This document shows, piece by piece, positions 55,621-64,000 of a DNA stretch of 64,000 nt. The stretch comes from Brachyspira sp. SAP_772 (GTDB taxonomy: Bacteria; Spirochaetota; Brachyspiria; Brachyspirales; Brachyspiraceae), in contig NZ_VYIX01000002.1 of NCBI RefSeq assembly GCF_009755885.1, positions 963,923 through 1,027,922 of the forward strand, read 5' to 3'. The notes below the pieces were generated by a model. That model was not told where the DNA came from and ran no database searches. It worked only from the letters and a program-made list of their open reading frames with translations. Positions within the stretch are counted from its first letter, which is position 1, and each line of letters starts with the position of its first letter. Both the position numbers and the translations under genes were made by a program.

Positions 55621-57166
55621 ATATTCTTTTATTTATTTTTATATTTAAAAATAAGCCTATTAACATAATTATAAAAGTTATAAGTATTGCTATATACATG
55701 TTTAATTCAAAATTGTATCTTAAATGTTGAAAATCAGAAATTTTCCTAGATAATTCTATTAAAACATTTGCAGCAAACTCTGTTGTCTTTGCTGGGTATA
55801 TTGATATAGTATTAAATATTTGATATGTGAATATAGTTATTAATGATGATGATAATATAATAAAAGATAATGGTACAGCGAATATATTTGCTATTATAGA
55901 GTTAAGATTTAAAATTTCAAAATGATATATATTTAATGGCAATATAGAGATAAGAGATATTATATTGATTGCCAAAAAACCTAATAAAGTTATAAATATA
56001 TTTTTTAGAAATGGCTTTATTTTTAAGTTTTTTATTTTTGTTATTATAAAGAAATTATAAATAGGGTAGTATAATATTATTCCCAATGTTGCTAAGAATG
56101 AAAATTGAAAACTTATCTCTCTTATAGAGTTTGGGTCTATGAGTAATATTATTAATGCTGCTAAAAATAATGAGTTTACATTGTTTCTGTCTCTATCAAA
56201 ATAATAGGATATTAATATACAAAAAGCCATTATACTTGAACGCACTATTGAAACAGAGAATATACTTACTGTTGGATATATTATTATAGTGATGATTGTA
56301 GCAATAAATATTTTATTATAAAAGTTTATTGGCAAGAATGATAATGCTGTAAATAATATAAAAAGTATCATAGATATATGAAGACCTGATATTGAAAGTA
56401 TATGAGATATTCCAGAGTTTATGAAGTATTGATTAATATATGCTGGTATAATATGTTTATCGCCTGTAATGATGCATTGAGCAACAGAATAGCTTATAGG
56501 CTCTATATGTTCACCTAAAGACTTTTTTATTGTGTTTCTAAAATGTAAACCAATTTTGTTTAGAGAGTTCAATATTGAAAAACTTTCTTTTTGCACAGTA
56601 AAATTAATATATGGATAAATACTACTTACACCATAAAGCATTTGATTTTCTAATGCTTTTACTATATTAAGATTATTTGTTAGTATATTTTTATATAGTC
56701 TGATTTTAGCGTAAACTGTAATAATGTCGTTTATATATATTGGTTTGGCTGAATTATGATATAGTCTAATTTTTCCAGCATATTTGTGCCAATTTTCCCC
56801 ATCATAAACTCTATCAACATATGCAATATATCTATCTCTAAAATTAACTACTCCATCATAATCTATTATTTTACAGCTGTATGCTTTAATTTCTTTGTTA
56901 AATTCTTTTAATGGTGATGAAAATATATCATAATACCTAGAAATTGTATAACTGTATCCCAAGAAAAATACTGAAATTATTAAAATAAAAAAACTGTTTT
57001 TATTATATATGGCAAGTATTATTGATATTACTATGAGAATAAAAGATATTATTAATGATATATTAAAAAAATAATTACTGCTAAGTTTCAATGCAATAGA
57101 TATACCTAAAGCAAAGCTCGTTGTGATATAAAGTATATAAGTAATAGGATATACGCTTTTCATCAT
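55619..57166 (-). CDS. ComEC/Rec2-family competence protein
   Basis: 515 residues with many membrane segments. The HILSISGLHISMILFILF motif is the hallmark of the ComEC core, which carries DNA across the inner membrane in competence. An N-terminal soluble region with KAYSCKIIDYDGVVNFRDRY is OB-like. The C-terminal metallo-lactamase domain of large ComEC is absent. It starts 4 bases after the TetR gene stop, so the two are one operon. Confidence 0.88.
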   Translation of the reverse strand: MMKSVYPITYILYITTSFALGISIALKLSSNYFFNISLIISFILIVISIILAIYNKNSFFILIISVFFLGYSYTISRYYDIFSSPLKEFNKEIKAYSCKIIDYDGVVNFRDRYIAYVDRVYDGENWHKYAGKIRLYHNSAKPIYINDIITVYAKIRLYKNILTNNLNIVKALENQMLYGVSSIYPYINFTVQKESFSILNSLNKIGLHFRNTIKKSLGEHIEPISYSVAQCIITGDKHIIPAYINQYFINSGISHILSISGLHISMILFILFTALSFLPINFYNKIFIATIITIIIYPTVSIFSVSIVRSSIMAFCILISYYFDRDRNNVNSLFLAALIILLIDPNSIREISFQFSFLATLGIILYYPIYNFFIITKIKNLKIKPFLKNIFITLLGFLAINIISLISILPLNIYHFEILNLNSIIANIFAVPLSFIILSSSLITIFTYQIFNTISIYPAKTTEFAANVLIELSRKISDFQHLRYNFELNMYIAILITFIIMLIGLFLNIKINKRI

Positions 57167-57170
57167 AATA

Positions 57171-57737
57171 TCATCTTTTTACTATTCCGTAGAAGATAAT
57201 ATTAATTATCATGTCTAAATCTTTTTCATTATTTTCTATATTTTTATTTTTTGCCCACTCCATTTCAAAGCCTTTAATTATTGCTAATATGGATTCTGTG
57301 GCAAGCCTTAAATCTATATTAAATAATCCCTTTTTTACGCCTCTTCTTAATATCATTTTAATAGTGTCATATTCTTCTTTATGATATTTTGCCCTCATAT
57401 GTTCTATTAAAGTAAAATCTTCAAATATTTCGCTATGAAGTGCCTCATAAAGGTTGGCTAATTTAATATATCCTTTTTGTCTTGTTAGTATATAGGCTCT
57501 TATTTTAGCTTCGGCTGTATCTTCTTTTTTTATTGCTTCGTATATAGATCTTTTTAAATCTGCTGCTTCATTTTCAGCTATGGCAAAAAAAATTTCTTCT
57601 TTACTTTTAAAATAATGATAGATACTGCTTTTTGATTTATGAACCATTAAAGCAATATCACTCATAGAAGTCTTTTTAAATCCGTATTTTTTAAATAGCT
57701 CTTTTCCAGCATTAACAATTTGTTCTCTTGGATTCAT
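57171..57737 (-). CDS. TetR-family regulator
   Basis: 188 residues. N-terminal HTH: NAGKELFKKYGFKKTSMSDIALMVHKSKSSIYHYFKSKEEIFFAIAE. The ligand-binding C-terminus is helical and ends GIVKR. The ATG is 5 bases after AAGGA. Cotranscribed with comEC, a rare pairing that may hint at regulated competence or be incidental. Confidence 0.9.
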   Translation of the reverse strand: MNPREQIVNAGKELFKKYGFKKTSMSDIALMVHKSKSSIYHYFKSKEEIFFAIAENEAADLKRSIYEAIKKEDTAEAKIRAYILTRQKGYIKLANLYEALHSEIFEDFTLIEHMRAKYHKEEYDTIKMILRRGVKKGLFNIDLRLATESILAIIKGFEMEWAKNKNIENNEKDLDMIINIIFYGIVKR

Positions 57738-57846
57738 TTCTATCCTTCATATAACTTTCTACTAATAATTATATATAATATTTTTTATTTGTCAAAAGTT
57801 ATATGAGAATAGCTTATATTATGAAGATTTTTATTTATTTTTTAAT

Positions 57847-58515
57847 TTATTTCTCTATAGTAGATTGATTAACATTAAGCACTGTATTATCAGGTAAAGA
57901 TACTATACTTCTATAGAAATTTACTTGAGTAACATTATTAGCATAAGGCATATTAATTATTTCATTTAAATAACTTTTAGTATTTGCATCTAAAATTACA
58001 TTTTCTGTAGTTACTTCTGCGCTTGATATATTAGCCTGCATAAATGCACCAAGCTGTAAGTTATTATTAACTGTTGCAGAGCCAGATAATACTTTAACAG
58101 TGGTTGTGCCATTATTATTAGCTATTATAACAGTACCTCTCATAGAAATATTAGCATTTTGAGTAACTATATTAATAGAATCAAGTTTTGTAATTGCTAT
58201 AATTTCTCCAGAAGACAATGTGAATTTTATTTTATTATTTCTATCTAATGACTCATCTATATTTAGAGAAGTGTTTTGTTTTAGTTTAAATAAAGAATTA
58301 TTTTGTATATAATAAGTTAGATAAGAATTTTCTTGTAAAGTTAGTCTATCATTACTAAATAATAAATCGCCAATATTAGCAGGTTTAGCTATTATATCTT
58401 TTGATGTAATTTTTACTTCACCTTGAACAGATACTATTTCCATATAATTAGCATTATATTGTGCATTTAAAGCAAAAGCACATACAAATATTATAGCAAT
58501 TATTTTTTTACACAT
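57847..58515 (-). CDS. Secreted FecR-domain protein
   Basis: 222 residues. Signal peptide MCKKIIAIIFVCAFALNAQ then a FecR domain (VQGEVKITSKDIIAKPANIGDLLFSNDRLTLQENSYLTY, SLNIDESL, ISMRGTVIIANNNGTTTVKVLSGSATV). No sigma factor or anti-sigma helix is near, so it is a spirochaete-type free FecR protein. ATG 58515 has GGAG 8 bases upstream; an earlier in-frame ATG at 58536 precedes it. Confidence 0.82.
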   Translation of the reverse strand: MCKKIIAIIFVCAFALNAQYNANYMEIVSVQGEVKITSKDIIAKPANIGDLLFSNDRLTLQENSYLTYYIQNNSLFKLKQNTSLNIDESLDRNNKIKFTLSSGEIIAITKLDSINIVTQNANISMRGTVIIANNNGTTTVKVLSGSATVNNNLQLGAFMQANISSAEVTTENVILDANTKSYLNEIINMPYANNVTQVNFYRSIVSLPDNTVLNVNQSTIEK

Positions 58516-58587
58516 CTGTGAAACTCCATAATACATTTTTACTATAAAATATTATCGGAAATATTTTTATATATACATAATATTTTT

Positions 58588-61026
58588 TTATTGTACGAAT
58601 ATATTTACTTTTATGCTGTTTAAATTTTGATTGTCTTTATTAACTGCTTTTATATAAAAACTATGCTCTCCGCCTTCTAATTGCCATCTAATATTTCCAT
58701 TTTTTAATTCTTCAATGCTCGCTATAATTTTATCATCGCAATATAGATTTGCTGAGACAATATTTTCTGGTATATAAGTTTTTATAAATATGTTTTGATA
58801 TTCTTTTGGAAGGGTAGAATCTATTTTATATACTGAGTTATCTGTTGGAGAAGTTATCATAATATTTTGTGAGTAGGTATCTCTTCTGCTATAGGTTAAA
58901 TTATAAGTATTATTAACTTTTACCCAATCTCTTGTTGGAGTTTCTATTTGCTGTTCTTTTATCCAGCCATTATATTCTGAAGGAAGGCTTACAAACACTT
59001 TTTTGCTTATACTTCCATCTTCATTATTTTTTATATATAAATTATGAACATCGCATTCTTCTGTCGGCACATATTCTTTAGAAAACTCTTCATTTCTATA
59101 CTCTTTACAAAACTCTCCTCTTAGTTTGCCGCTTATTAAACATATATCTCTGTTTACTATATTCGCTGGTTTATTCCATATTGTTTCTTTTTGACTTTTA
59201 TTAAGCATAGTGAATAAATCATATATTATAGGTACAGCTCCGTTTCCGCCTGTAATATTTATCATTTCGCTCCCCTTAAAATCTCCAAGCCAAATACCAA
59301 CTATATAGTTTTTAGTATAACCAATTCCCCAAGCATCTCTTGAGCCTTTTGATGTACCTGTTTTTATGGCTACAGAAAAAGGATAAACAATTCCTCTATA
59401 GCTTCTAAAAGAGCCCATTCTTGCATTTCTGTCTGATAATATGCTTGTTATAAGATAGGCACTTTCTTTTGATATTACCTGCCTTGTGCTTTTTTTAGGT
59501 ATATTAATTATTTCGCCATTTTCTTTTTTTAATGATTTTATAGAGTAATGATTTATAAACTTACCTTCATTTGGGAATATAGTATATGCAGAAACCAAAT
59601 CAACTAATCTCACCTCAGCACTTCCAAGCACAAGAGAATAACCATAATAATCTGGATTTTTATTTATAGAACTTAAACCAGATTTTAATAAAATATTTTG
59701 AAAGTCTTTTATACTGTATCTTGCAAGCCATTTTACAGCTGGTATATTTAGAGAATTAGCAAGTGCATCTCTTATGGTAACAGGGCCATGATATTTATGA
59801 TTAAAGTTTTCTGGTATGTAATCTCCTCCCGGTGAGTTTATATAAGTTTTAACATCAGCTATAATAGATGCAGGAGTTTCTCCTTTATCAAACAAATATC
59901 CATACAAAAAAGGTTTTAAAGTGCTTCCAGCCTGTCTTAAAGAAGTAGCTCCATTAACAGCTCCATCGACTTCCTTATCAAAATAATCCATAGAGCCTAT
60001 CATAGATAATATTTCACCTGTTTTGGCATTTAATATAACACATGAAATATTTCTTACATTGAATGTGTGAAGCGATTGACTTGCATTGCTTATTACTGTT
60101 ATTGCTTCTTGTTGTAGTTTATAGTCTAAAGTGGTTTTTATTTCTGTTATGTTGTTGTATTTTAATTGTGCTAATGATTCTTTTGTATACATTGTAAAGT
60201 GAGGTGCTTTGAATGTGTATTCTTCTTTGTTGTTGTAAACGATAATTTTTTCTTCAATATTTTTTTGATACTCTGCATCATCTATATAGCCGTTATTTTT
60301 CATTTCATTTATAACATACATTCTTCTATCATTTAATCTCTCTTCATATTTGTATGGGTTAAACTTTGTTCCTGATTTTATAATTGAAGCTAGTATTGCT
60401 GATTCATTGACATTTAAATCTTTTGCCTCTTTTTTGAAATAAACTTGAGAAGCAGCCCCCACACCATAACAGTTATTTCCTAAAAAAACTCTGTTTAAAT
60501 ATTCTGTGATGATTTCTTCTTTTGATAGGTTTCTTTCTAATCTTATAGCGTCTAATGCTTCATATAATTTATTAATATATGTTCTCTCTCTTGGTATTAT
60601 ACTTTTTGCTAGCTGCTGAGTGATAGTGCTTCCGCCTGATACCACTTTGCCGTTTATTAAATTAGCTAAAAATGCTCTCATTATTGCTTTATAATCTATT
60701 CCATCATGTTTAAAAAAGTTTTTGTCCTCCGCACTTATAACTGCATTTATGAGGTTTGTTGATATATCACTATATTTTACTTCACTATAAAAACCACCAT
60801 GCTTTGGAAAGAGTGTTGATATTAGAATATTGTTTCTGTCATATATTTTTAATACTCTCTCTTCATCTAATTTTAATTCATCTTTTGTAAATGGTATATT
60901 TATATAATCCTTACAATACTTATAAAAATTATATCCCTTTGGAATAAATATTACTGACAATACTAAAACAGAAATTAATAAAATATATATTATAGCTAAT
61001 GATATTCTTCTAATTATTTTTTCCAT
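58588..61026 (-). CDS. pbpC: Penicillin-binding protein 1C
   Basis: 812 residues. A bifunctional peptidoglycan enzyme: membrane anchor at 10-30, GT51 domain (EDKNFFKHDGID and GGSTITQQLAKS), transpeptidase with GSTLKP (Ser-x-x-Lys, near 365), SLN and KTGTSKGSRDAW, and a C-terminal BiPBP_C domain (about 720-812). PbpC is the 1C class. Not adjacent to a macroglobulin gene as in some bacteria. Confidence 0.95.
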   Translation of the reverse strand: MEKIIRRISLAIIYILLISVLVLSVIFIPKGYNFYKYCKDYINIPFTKDELKLDEERVLKIYDRNNILISTLFPKHGGFYSEVKYSDISTNLINAVISAEDKNFFKHDGIDYKAIMRAFLANLINGKVVSGGSTITQQLAKSIIPRERTYINKLYEALDAIRLERNLSKEEIITEYLNRVFLGNNCYGVGAASQVYFKKEAKDLNVNESAILASIIKSGTKFNPYKYEERLNDRRMYVINEMKNNGYIDDAEYQKNIEEKIIVYNNKEEYTFKAPHFTMYTKESLAQLKYNNITEIKTTLDYKLQQEAITVISNASQSLHTFNVRNISCVILNAKTGEILSMIGSMDYFDKEVDGAVNGATSLRQAGSTLKPFLYGYLFDKGETPASIIADVKTYINSPGGDYIPENFNHKYHGPVTIRDALANSLNIPAVKWLARYSIKDFQNILLKSGLSSINKNPDYYGYSLVLGSAEVRLVDLVSAYTIFPNEGKFINHYSIKSLKKENGEIINIPKKSTRQVISKESAYLITSILSDRNARMGSFRSYRGIVYPFSVAIKTGTSKGSRDAWGIGYTKNYIVGIWLGDFKGSEMINITGGNGAVPIIYDLFTMLNKSQKETIWNKPANIVNRDICLISGKLRGEFCKEYRNEEFSKEYVPTEECDVHNLYIKNNEDGSISKKVFVSLPSEYNGWIKEQQIETPTRDWVKVNNTYNLTYSRRDTYSQNIMITSPTDNSVYKIDSTLPKEYQNIFIKTYIPENIVSANLYCDDKIIASIEELKNGNIRWQLEGGEHSFYIKAVNKDNQNLNSIKVNIFVQ

Positions 61027-61134
61027 AAGCAGTTTTCCATAAACCTATATTTTTATTTTACAATAAAATGAACAATAGTCAATTTTTTGTTATATATTTA
61101 AATTATTATGTTTTAATATATAAGTTTTTGTTTT

Positions 61135-61624
61135 ATTCAACTTTTTCCTGCCTTTGCTCTGCGGACTTCGTCAAAGTTGCAAAAAGTGCAAGTACTACAA
61201 CTTTATATTTTACAATATATTTTCAATATAATATAACATCTAAAATTTAACGTACACCTAAAGGTAGATTTTATAAAAATGCAGTCTTTTTGCTTCTTTG
61301 TGTCAATACCGAAGGTACTTCCTTCGGTCGCAAAAGAAGTGGGGGTGTGGGGGCTAGTCCCCACAAACAATAAAAAACAAAAAAATTTTATTGTTCTTTT
61401 TCCCGCAGCAAAAAGAACCAAAAAGTGCGAATGTTTTAACTTTATCTTTTTGGAATATATAAATCTAAAATAAAGTTTATATTTTATTTGCACATAAAAA
61501 GCTATACTCTATTAAATGCAGTTCTTTTGGTTCTTTTATACCAATACCAAGTAGGTGCCTATCGGCAAAAGAACTGGGGTGCTACCCTACGGGCACGCTT
61601 CGCAGGGGGGGCAAAGCTCTGCAA
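61135..61624 (+). repeat. Intergenic A-B-A-B module array
   Basis: A (61135-61194), B (61277-61369), A (61391-61433), B (61513-61624): a direct tandem of the two-module unit. Loops differ: GACTTCGTC; CCTTCGG with AAGGTACTT; none; and TACCAATACCAAGTAGG with CCCTACGGG and TTCGCAG. It fills the gene-free stretch 61027-61746; a small minus-strand frame inside is judged spurious. Confidence 0.88.
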
Positions 61625-61746
61625 ATAATTAAAATAAAAAACAATTTTGACAAAATATAATCATAATCCATAAATACTTTACAATTTGTAATTATAATTT
61701 ATAATTCATTCTCAAACATTAATATACCTACAGAGGCTATCTCAAT

Positions 61747-62943
61747 ATGTCTGAAAATAAATTAATTAATAACAGTACCAAAAAAATATTATATTTTTTA
61801 TTAGTATTTACTCTTATGATATTTTCTTCTATTCCTATGGATATACAAATATTGTTGTTTGATACCACATATGATTCTGAAAAATTAATTTATAATATAA
61901 TTTTCAATAGTTTTTATTTTCAAGTGTTTTATTTTTTTTGTTATTCATTTTTATTTAGTATAAACAGCAATTTTGAAAATGTTAATAAGAGAACTGTATT
62001 AATAACATTTTTATCATTTTTACTTGTGCTTTTGCTTGGCATATTTACTTCAGCTCCTTTAAAAAATGAAATACCTAATATGCTTGATTTTTTTATGTCT
62101 AATATAATGATTAATAAAAGCATATTATCTTATATAATGTTTTTTATTATAATAGTTTTAGCTGACAATAATTTCAAAAACAATATATCTAATAGTTTTA
62201 CTAAATTGGGAGATATAATTTTCTTTTCTGCAATAGCTGCAATTATTGCGTTTATATTTTGGATATTTATTGTTTTTTTATATGACAGATTTATTTTTAG
62301 AACTGATATAGTAAGTGATTTAGAACCATTAATTGAAAAGTTTATTTTTATCTCTATTATATTTGTTCTTTCTATAATACCTTTTATATTTTTCTTTGTA
62401 CAAAATAGATTTAAAACTGTTTTGTCAATATATATTTCTAGAGTCTTATTATTTATATATTCATTTTTAATATTTATTTTATTTTTTGCATTATTTTATG
62501 GACCTATAAGACCTTTTGAAAATATGAAGTCTTTTATAATTTATAATATATTATTATATTTGTTTGTATTTACTCTATATTTTGTGAGGGCTGATTATAA
62601 GGCTGGAATAATAACAAAAGCGATGTATATAATATTTCCAATACCAGCATTTTTATTTAATATATTAGTTTTATGGGCAAGTATATACAGAGTGATTATT
62701 TCTGAGGTTAAAATAAATGAAATTTCTATTGCTGTACTTAATATAATAATAGCTGTTAATTTAATATATATAATAGTACAAAATATAAAGTCCATAATAA
62801 AAATATTAAAAGAGAACATCAATATAAATGAGGCAGTGATTGGAAATAATAAAATATATAGTTTTATTTATGTTTATGGAATTTACTCATTTATTTTTTC
62901 TTTTATAGCTCCTATAATAATGGTATTTTTAAAAGACAAATAA
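61747..62943 (+). CDS. Multi-pass membrane protein (DUF4153-like)
   Basis: 398 residues with about ten membrane segments. The layout and a late segment LWASIYRVIISEVKINEISIAVLNIIIAVN suggest DUF4153, of unknown function; the match is weak. The next gene starts 31 bases downstream in the same direction. Confidence 0.72.
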   Translation: MSENKLINNSTKKILYFLLVFTLMIFSSIPMDIQILLFDTTYDSEKLIYNIIFNSFYFQVFYFFCYSFLFSINSNFENVNKRTVLITFLSFLLVLLLGIFTSAPLKNEIPNMLDFFMSNIMINKSILSYIMFFIIIVLADNNFKNNISNSFTKLGDIIFFSAIAAIIAFIFWIFIVFLYDRFIFRTDIVSDLEPLIEKFIFISIIFVLSIIPFIFFFVQNRFKTVLSIYISRVLLFIYSFLIFILFFALFYGPIRPFENMKSFIIYNILLYLFVFTLYFVRADYKAGIITKAMYIIFPIPAFLFNILVLWASIYRVIISEVKINEISIAVLNIIIAVNLIYIIVQNIKSIIKILKENININEAVIGNNKIYSFIYVYGIYSFIFSFIAPIIMVFLKDK

Positions 62944-62974
62944 AAGTTTAATAATCTAAATAGGTTTATGAATT

Positions 62975-64000
62975 ATGAAAAAGTTAATATTTATTTTATT
63001 TTTATTTAGTATGTGCTTATACAGTCAAAATAATAATAAAAGTAAAGCTTATGAAAAATTAAGAGAATATGTGAATGAAGGTAATGTTAAAGAAGCTGAG
63101 AATATTCTTAAAAAATATAACGTTAATATAAATGATCTTGATTATGAAGATTTTACATTATTATCACATGCGGTTATGGATAATAATATAGAAATGGCTG
63201 AGCTTCTTCTAAAATATAAAGCGGATGTTAATACTGTAGTAAATGACGGCGATACTGCATTGATACTTGCAGTTGATAATAATAATATGGAAATGGTTAA
63301 ACTACTTTTAAGTTATGGTGCTGATATTGATTATCAGGGCTTTAGAGGAAGAACTGCATTATTTTCTGCTTTAGAATATAATAGAAAAGAAAATACTGAA
63401 ATGGTAAAACTCTTAATAAAAAATAAAGCCGATGTTAATATAGCTTATGATGGAGATTATGGGAATGAAGAAACCCCTTTAATATATGCTGCTATGAAAG
63501 GCTATAAAGAAACTGTAAAAATATTAATTGAAAATAAAGCTTTTGTAAATAAAAGAAACAGAAATAATGCAAATGCTTTGATTTACGCTTATATGTATGG
63601 ACATGATGATATAGCAGATATTTTACTTCAAAATGGTTCTGATTCTTTGGATAAAAGTTTGAAAGGTTGTAAGCTTATTAATAAAGAAACTTTATTTAGT
63701 TATAGATTAATAAATGCTGCAGTATATTCTACCAATGAAGTTTTTTTACAAAATCTGATTGATAATGGTGCAGATATAAATTATAAAACTTATGATAAGA
63801 AAACTGCATTAACAGAAGCGGCTTCTTATAATAATATTAATGCTGTAAAAGTGCTTCTTAAAAATAATGCCAATGTAAATGTTCAAGATTACTATGATAT
63901 GACAGCATTGATGTTGGCTTGTCGTAACGGAAATTTAGAGATGACAAAAATGCTTTTAGATGCTGGTGCAGATAAAAGTATAAAAAGAGGTAATTATGAT
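62975..64000 (+). CDS. Secreted ankyrin-repeat protein, partial
   Basis: 342 codons, running off the right edge. Signal peptide MKKLIFILFLFSMCLYSQ, then a long helical linker and about eight ankyrin repeats (pattern GDTALILAVDNNNMEMVKLLLSYGADI, and TALMLACRNGNLEMTKMLLDAGAD near the edge). Spirochaetes carry many such proteins; partners are unknown. AGGT precedes the ATG at 62975. Confidence 0.85.
   Translation, partial: MKKLIFILFLFSMCLYSQNNNKSKAYEKLREYVNEGNVKEAENILKKYNVNINDLDYEDFTLLSHAVMDNNIEMAELLLKYKADVNTVVNDGDTALILAVDNNNMEMVKLLLSYGADIDYQGFRGRTALFSALEYNRKENTEMVKLLIKNKADVNIAYDGDYGNEETPLIYAAMKGYKETVKILIENKAFVNKRNRNNANALIYAYMYGHDDIADILLQNGSDSLDKSLKGCKLINKETLFSYRLINAAVYSTNEVFLQNLIDNGADINYKTYDKKTALTEAASYNNINAVKVLLKNNANVNVQDYYDMTALMLACRNGNLEMTKMLLDAGADKSIKRGNYD

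Noticed and set aside
61203-61493. 96-residue minus-strand open reading frame
   Set aside because: Falls wholly on repeat modules; codon composition follows the repeats.
1-64000. tRNA genes, rRNA genes and insertion sequences
   Set aside because: No cloverleaf-like GC-rich stretch with TTCRA loop, rRNA segment or transposase-like frame was seen by eye; a covariance search was not possible.

Overview
The window looks like chromosomal DNA of an anaerobic spirochaete, most probably a Brachyspira species. This is an inference from the very AT-rich composition, the flagellar rod gene flgG, the many short-lipobox (FISC, VISC, LISC) lipoproteins, signal-peptide surface proteins and the housekeeping gene set. 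No tRNA, rRNA, insertion sequence, phage gene or CRISPR array was seen. Genes run on both strands in short operons of one to four genes.

Layout. 1-1.8 kb: a surface/outer-membrane protein cut by the left edge, a lipoprotein and a TAGTG pentanucleotide tract. 1.8-7 kb: dnaN, an SDR oxidoreductase, mraY, tmk, ssb and a degenerate Fpg-like protein. 7-11.7 kb: an unknown coiled-coil protein, then a run of patatin lipase, histidine phosphatase, CbiB-like protein and nitroreductase. 11.9-17.6 kb: recN-nadK, a lipoprotein, a PepSY-like protein and a MarR/YczE pair. 17.8-26.5 kb: glyS, galM, a methyltransferase, a DUF2314-like protein, a B12-binding radical-SAM protein with a B3/B4 protein, and a small secreted protein. 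26.6-30.1 kb: lepA, then the most unusual locus of the window. 30.6-38.6 kb: a TPR protein, znuA-znuC-znuB, high-molecular-weight rubredoxin, a glycosyltransferase, a NYN protein and prephenate dehydrogenase. 38.9-45.5 kb: pyrG, a lipoprotein, an ABC-F protein with a start-masking leader, and a large solute-binding lipoprotein. 45.5-54.6 kb: a TPR protein, lytic transglycosylase, flgG, pgi, dcd, rluA-type synthase and a secreted protein. 54.7-64 kb: a lipoprotein, an FMN-binding protein, TetR-comEC, a FecR protein, pbpC, a membrane protein and an ankyrin protein cut by the right edge.

The main candidate for an undescribed system is at 28550-29691 on the minus strand. A consensus promoter (TTGACA, 17 bp, TATATT) faces an 18-bp hairpin, then six tandem 86-87-nt non-coding units, then a 12-bp stem-loop, then a ribosome binding site and a 116-residue HigB/RelE (Gp49)-like toxin with no protein antitoxin beside it. 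That is the layout of a type III (RNA-antitoxin) toxin-antitoxin operon, but with an unusually long repeat and a toxin of a type II family. A G-U pair in the unit's main stem, which would be an A-C mismatch on the other strand, supports RNA made from the minus strand.

Two other non-coding families recur. One is a set of alternating A and B hairpin modules at seven intergenic loci, whose loops carry interchangeable GC-rich micro-palindromes. The other is a roughly 125-nt long-loop inverted repeat followed by a CTTGGGYGGG box, in two copies (14.7 and 32.4 kb) with compensatory substitutions. Several genes also have 5' leader or operator structures (mraY, 26069, ABC-F, znu, PepSY-like).
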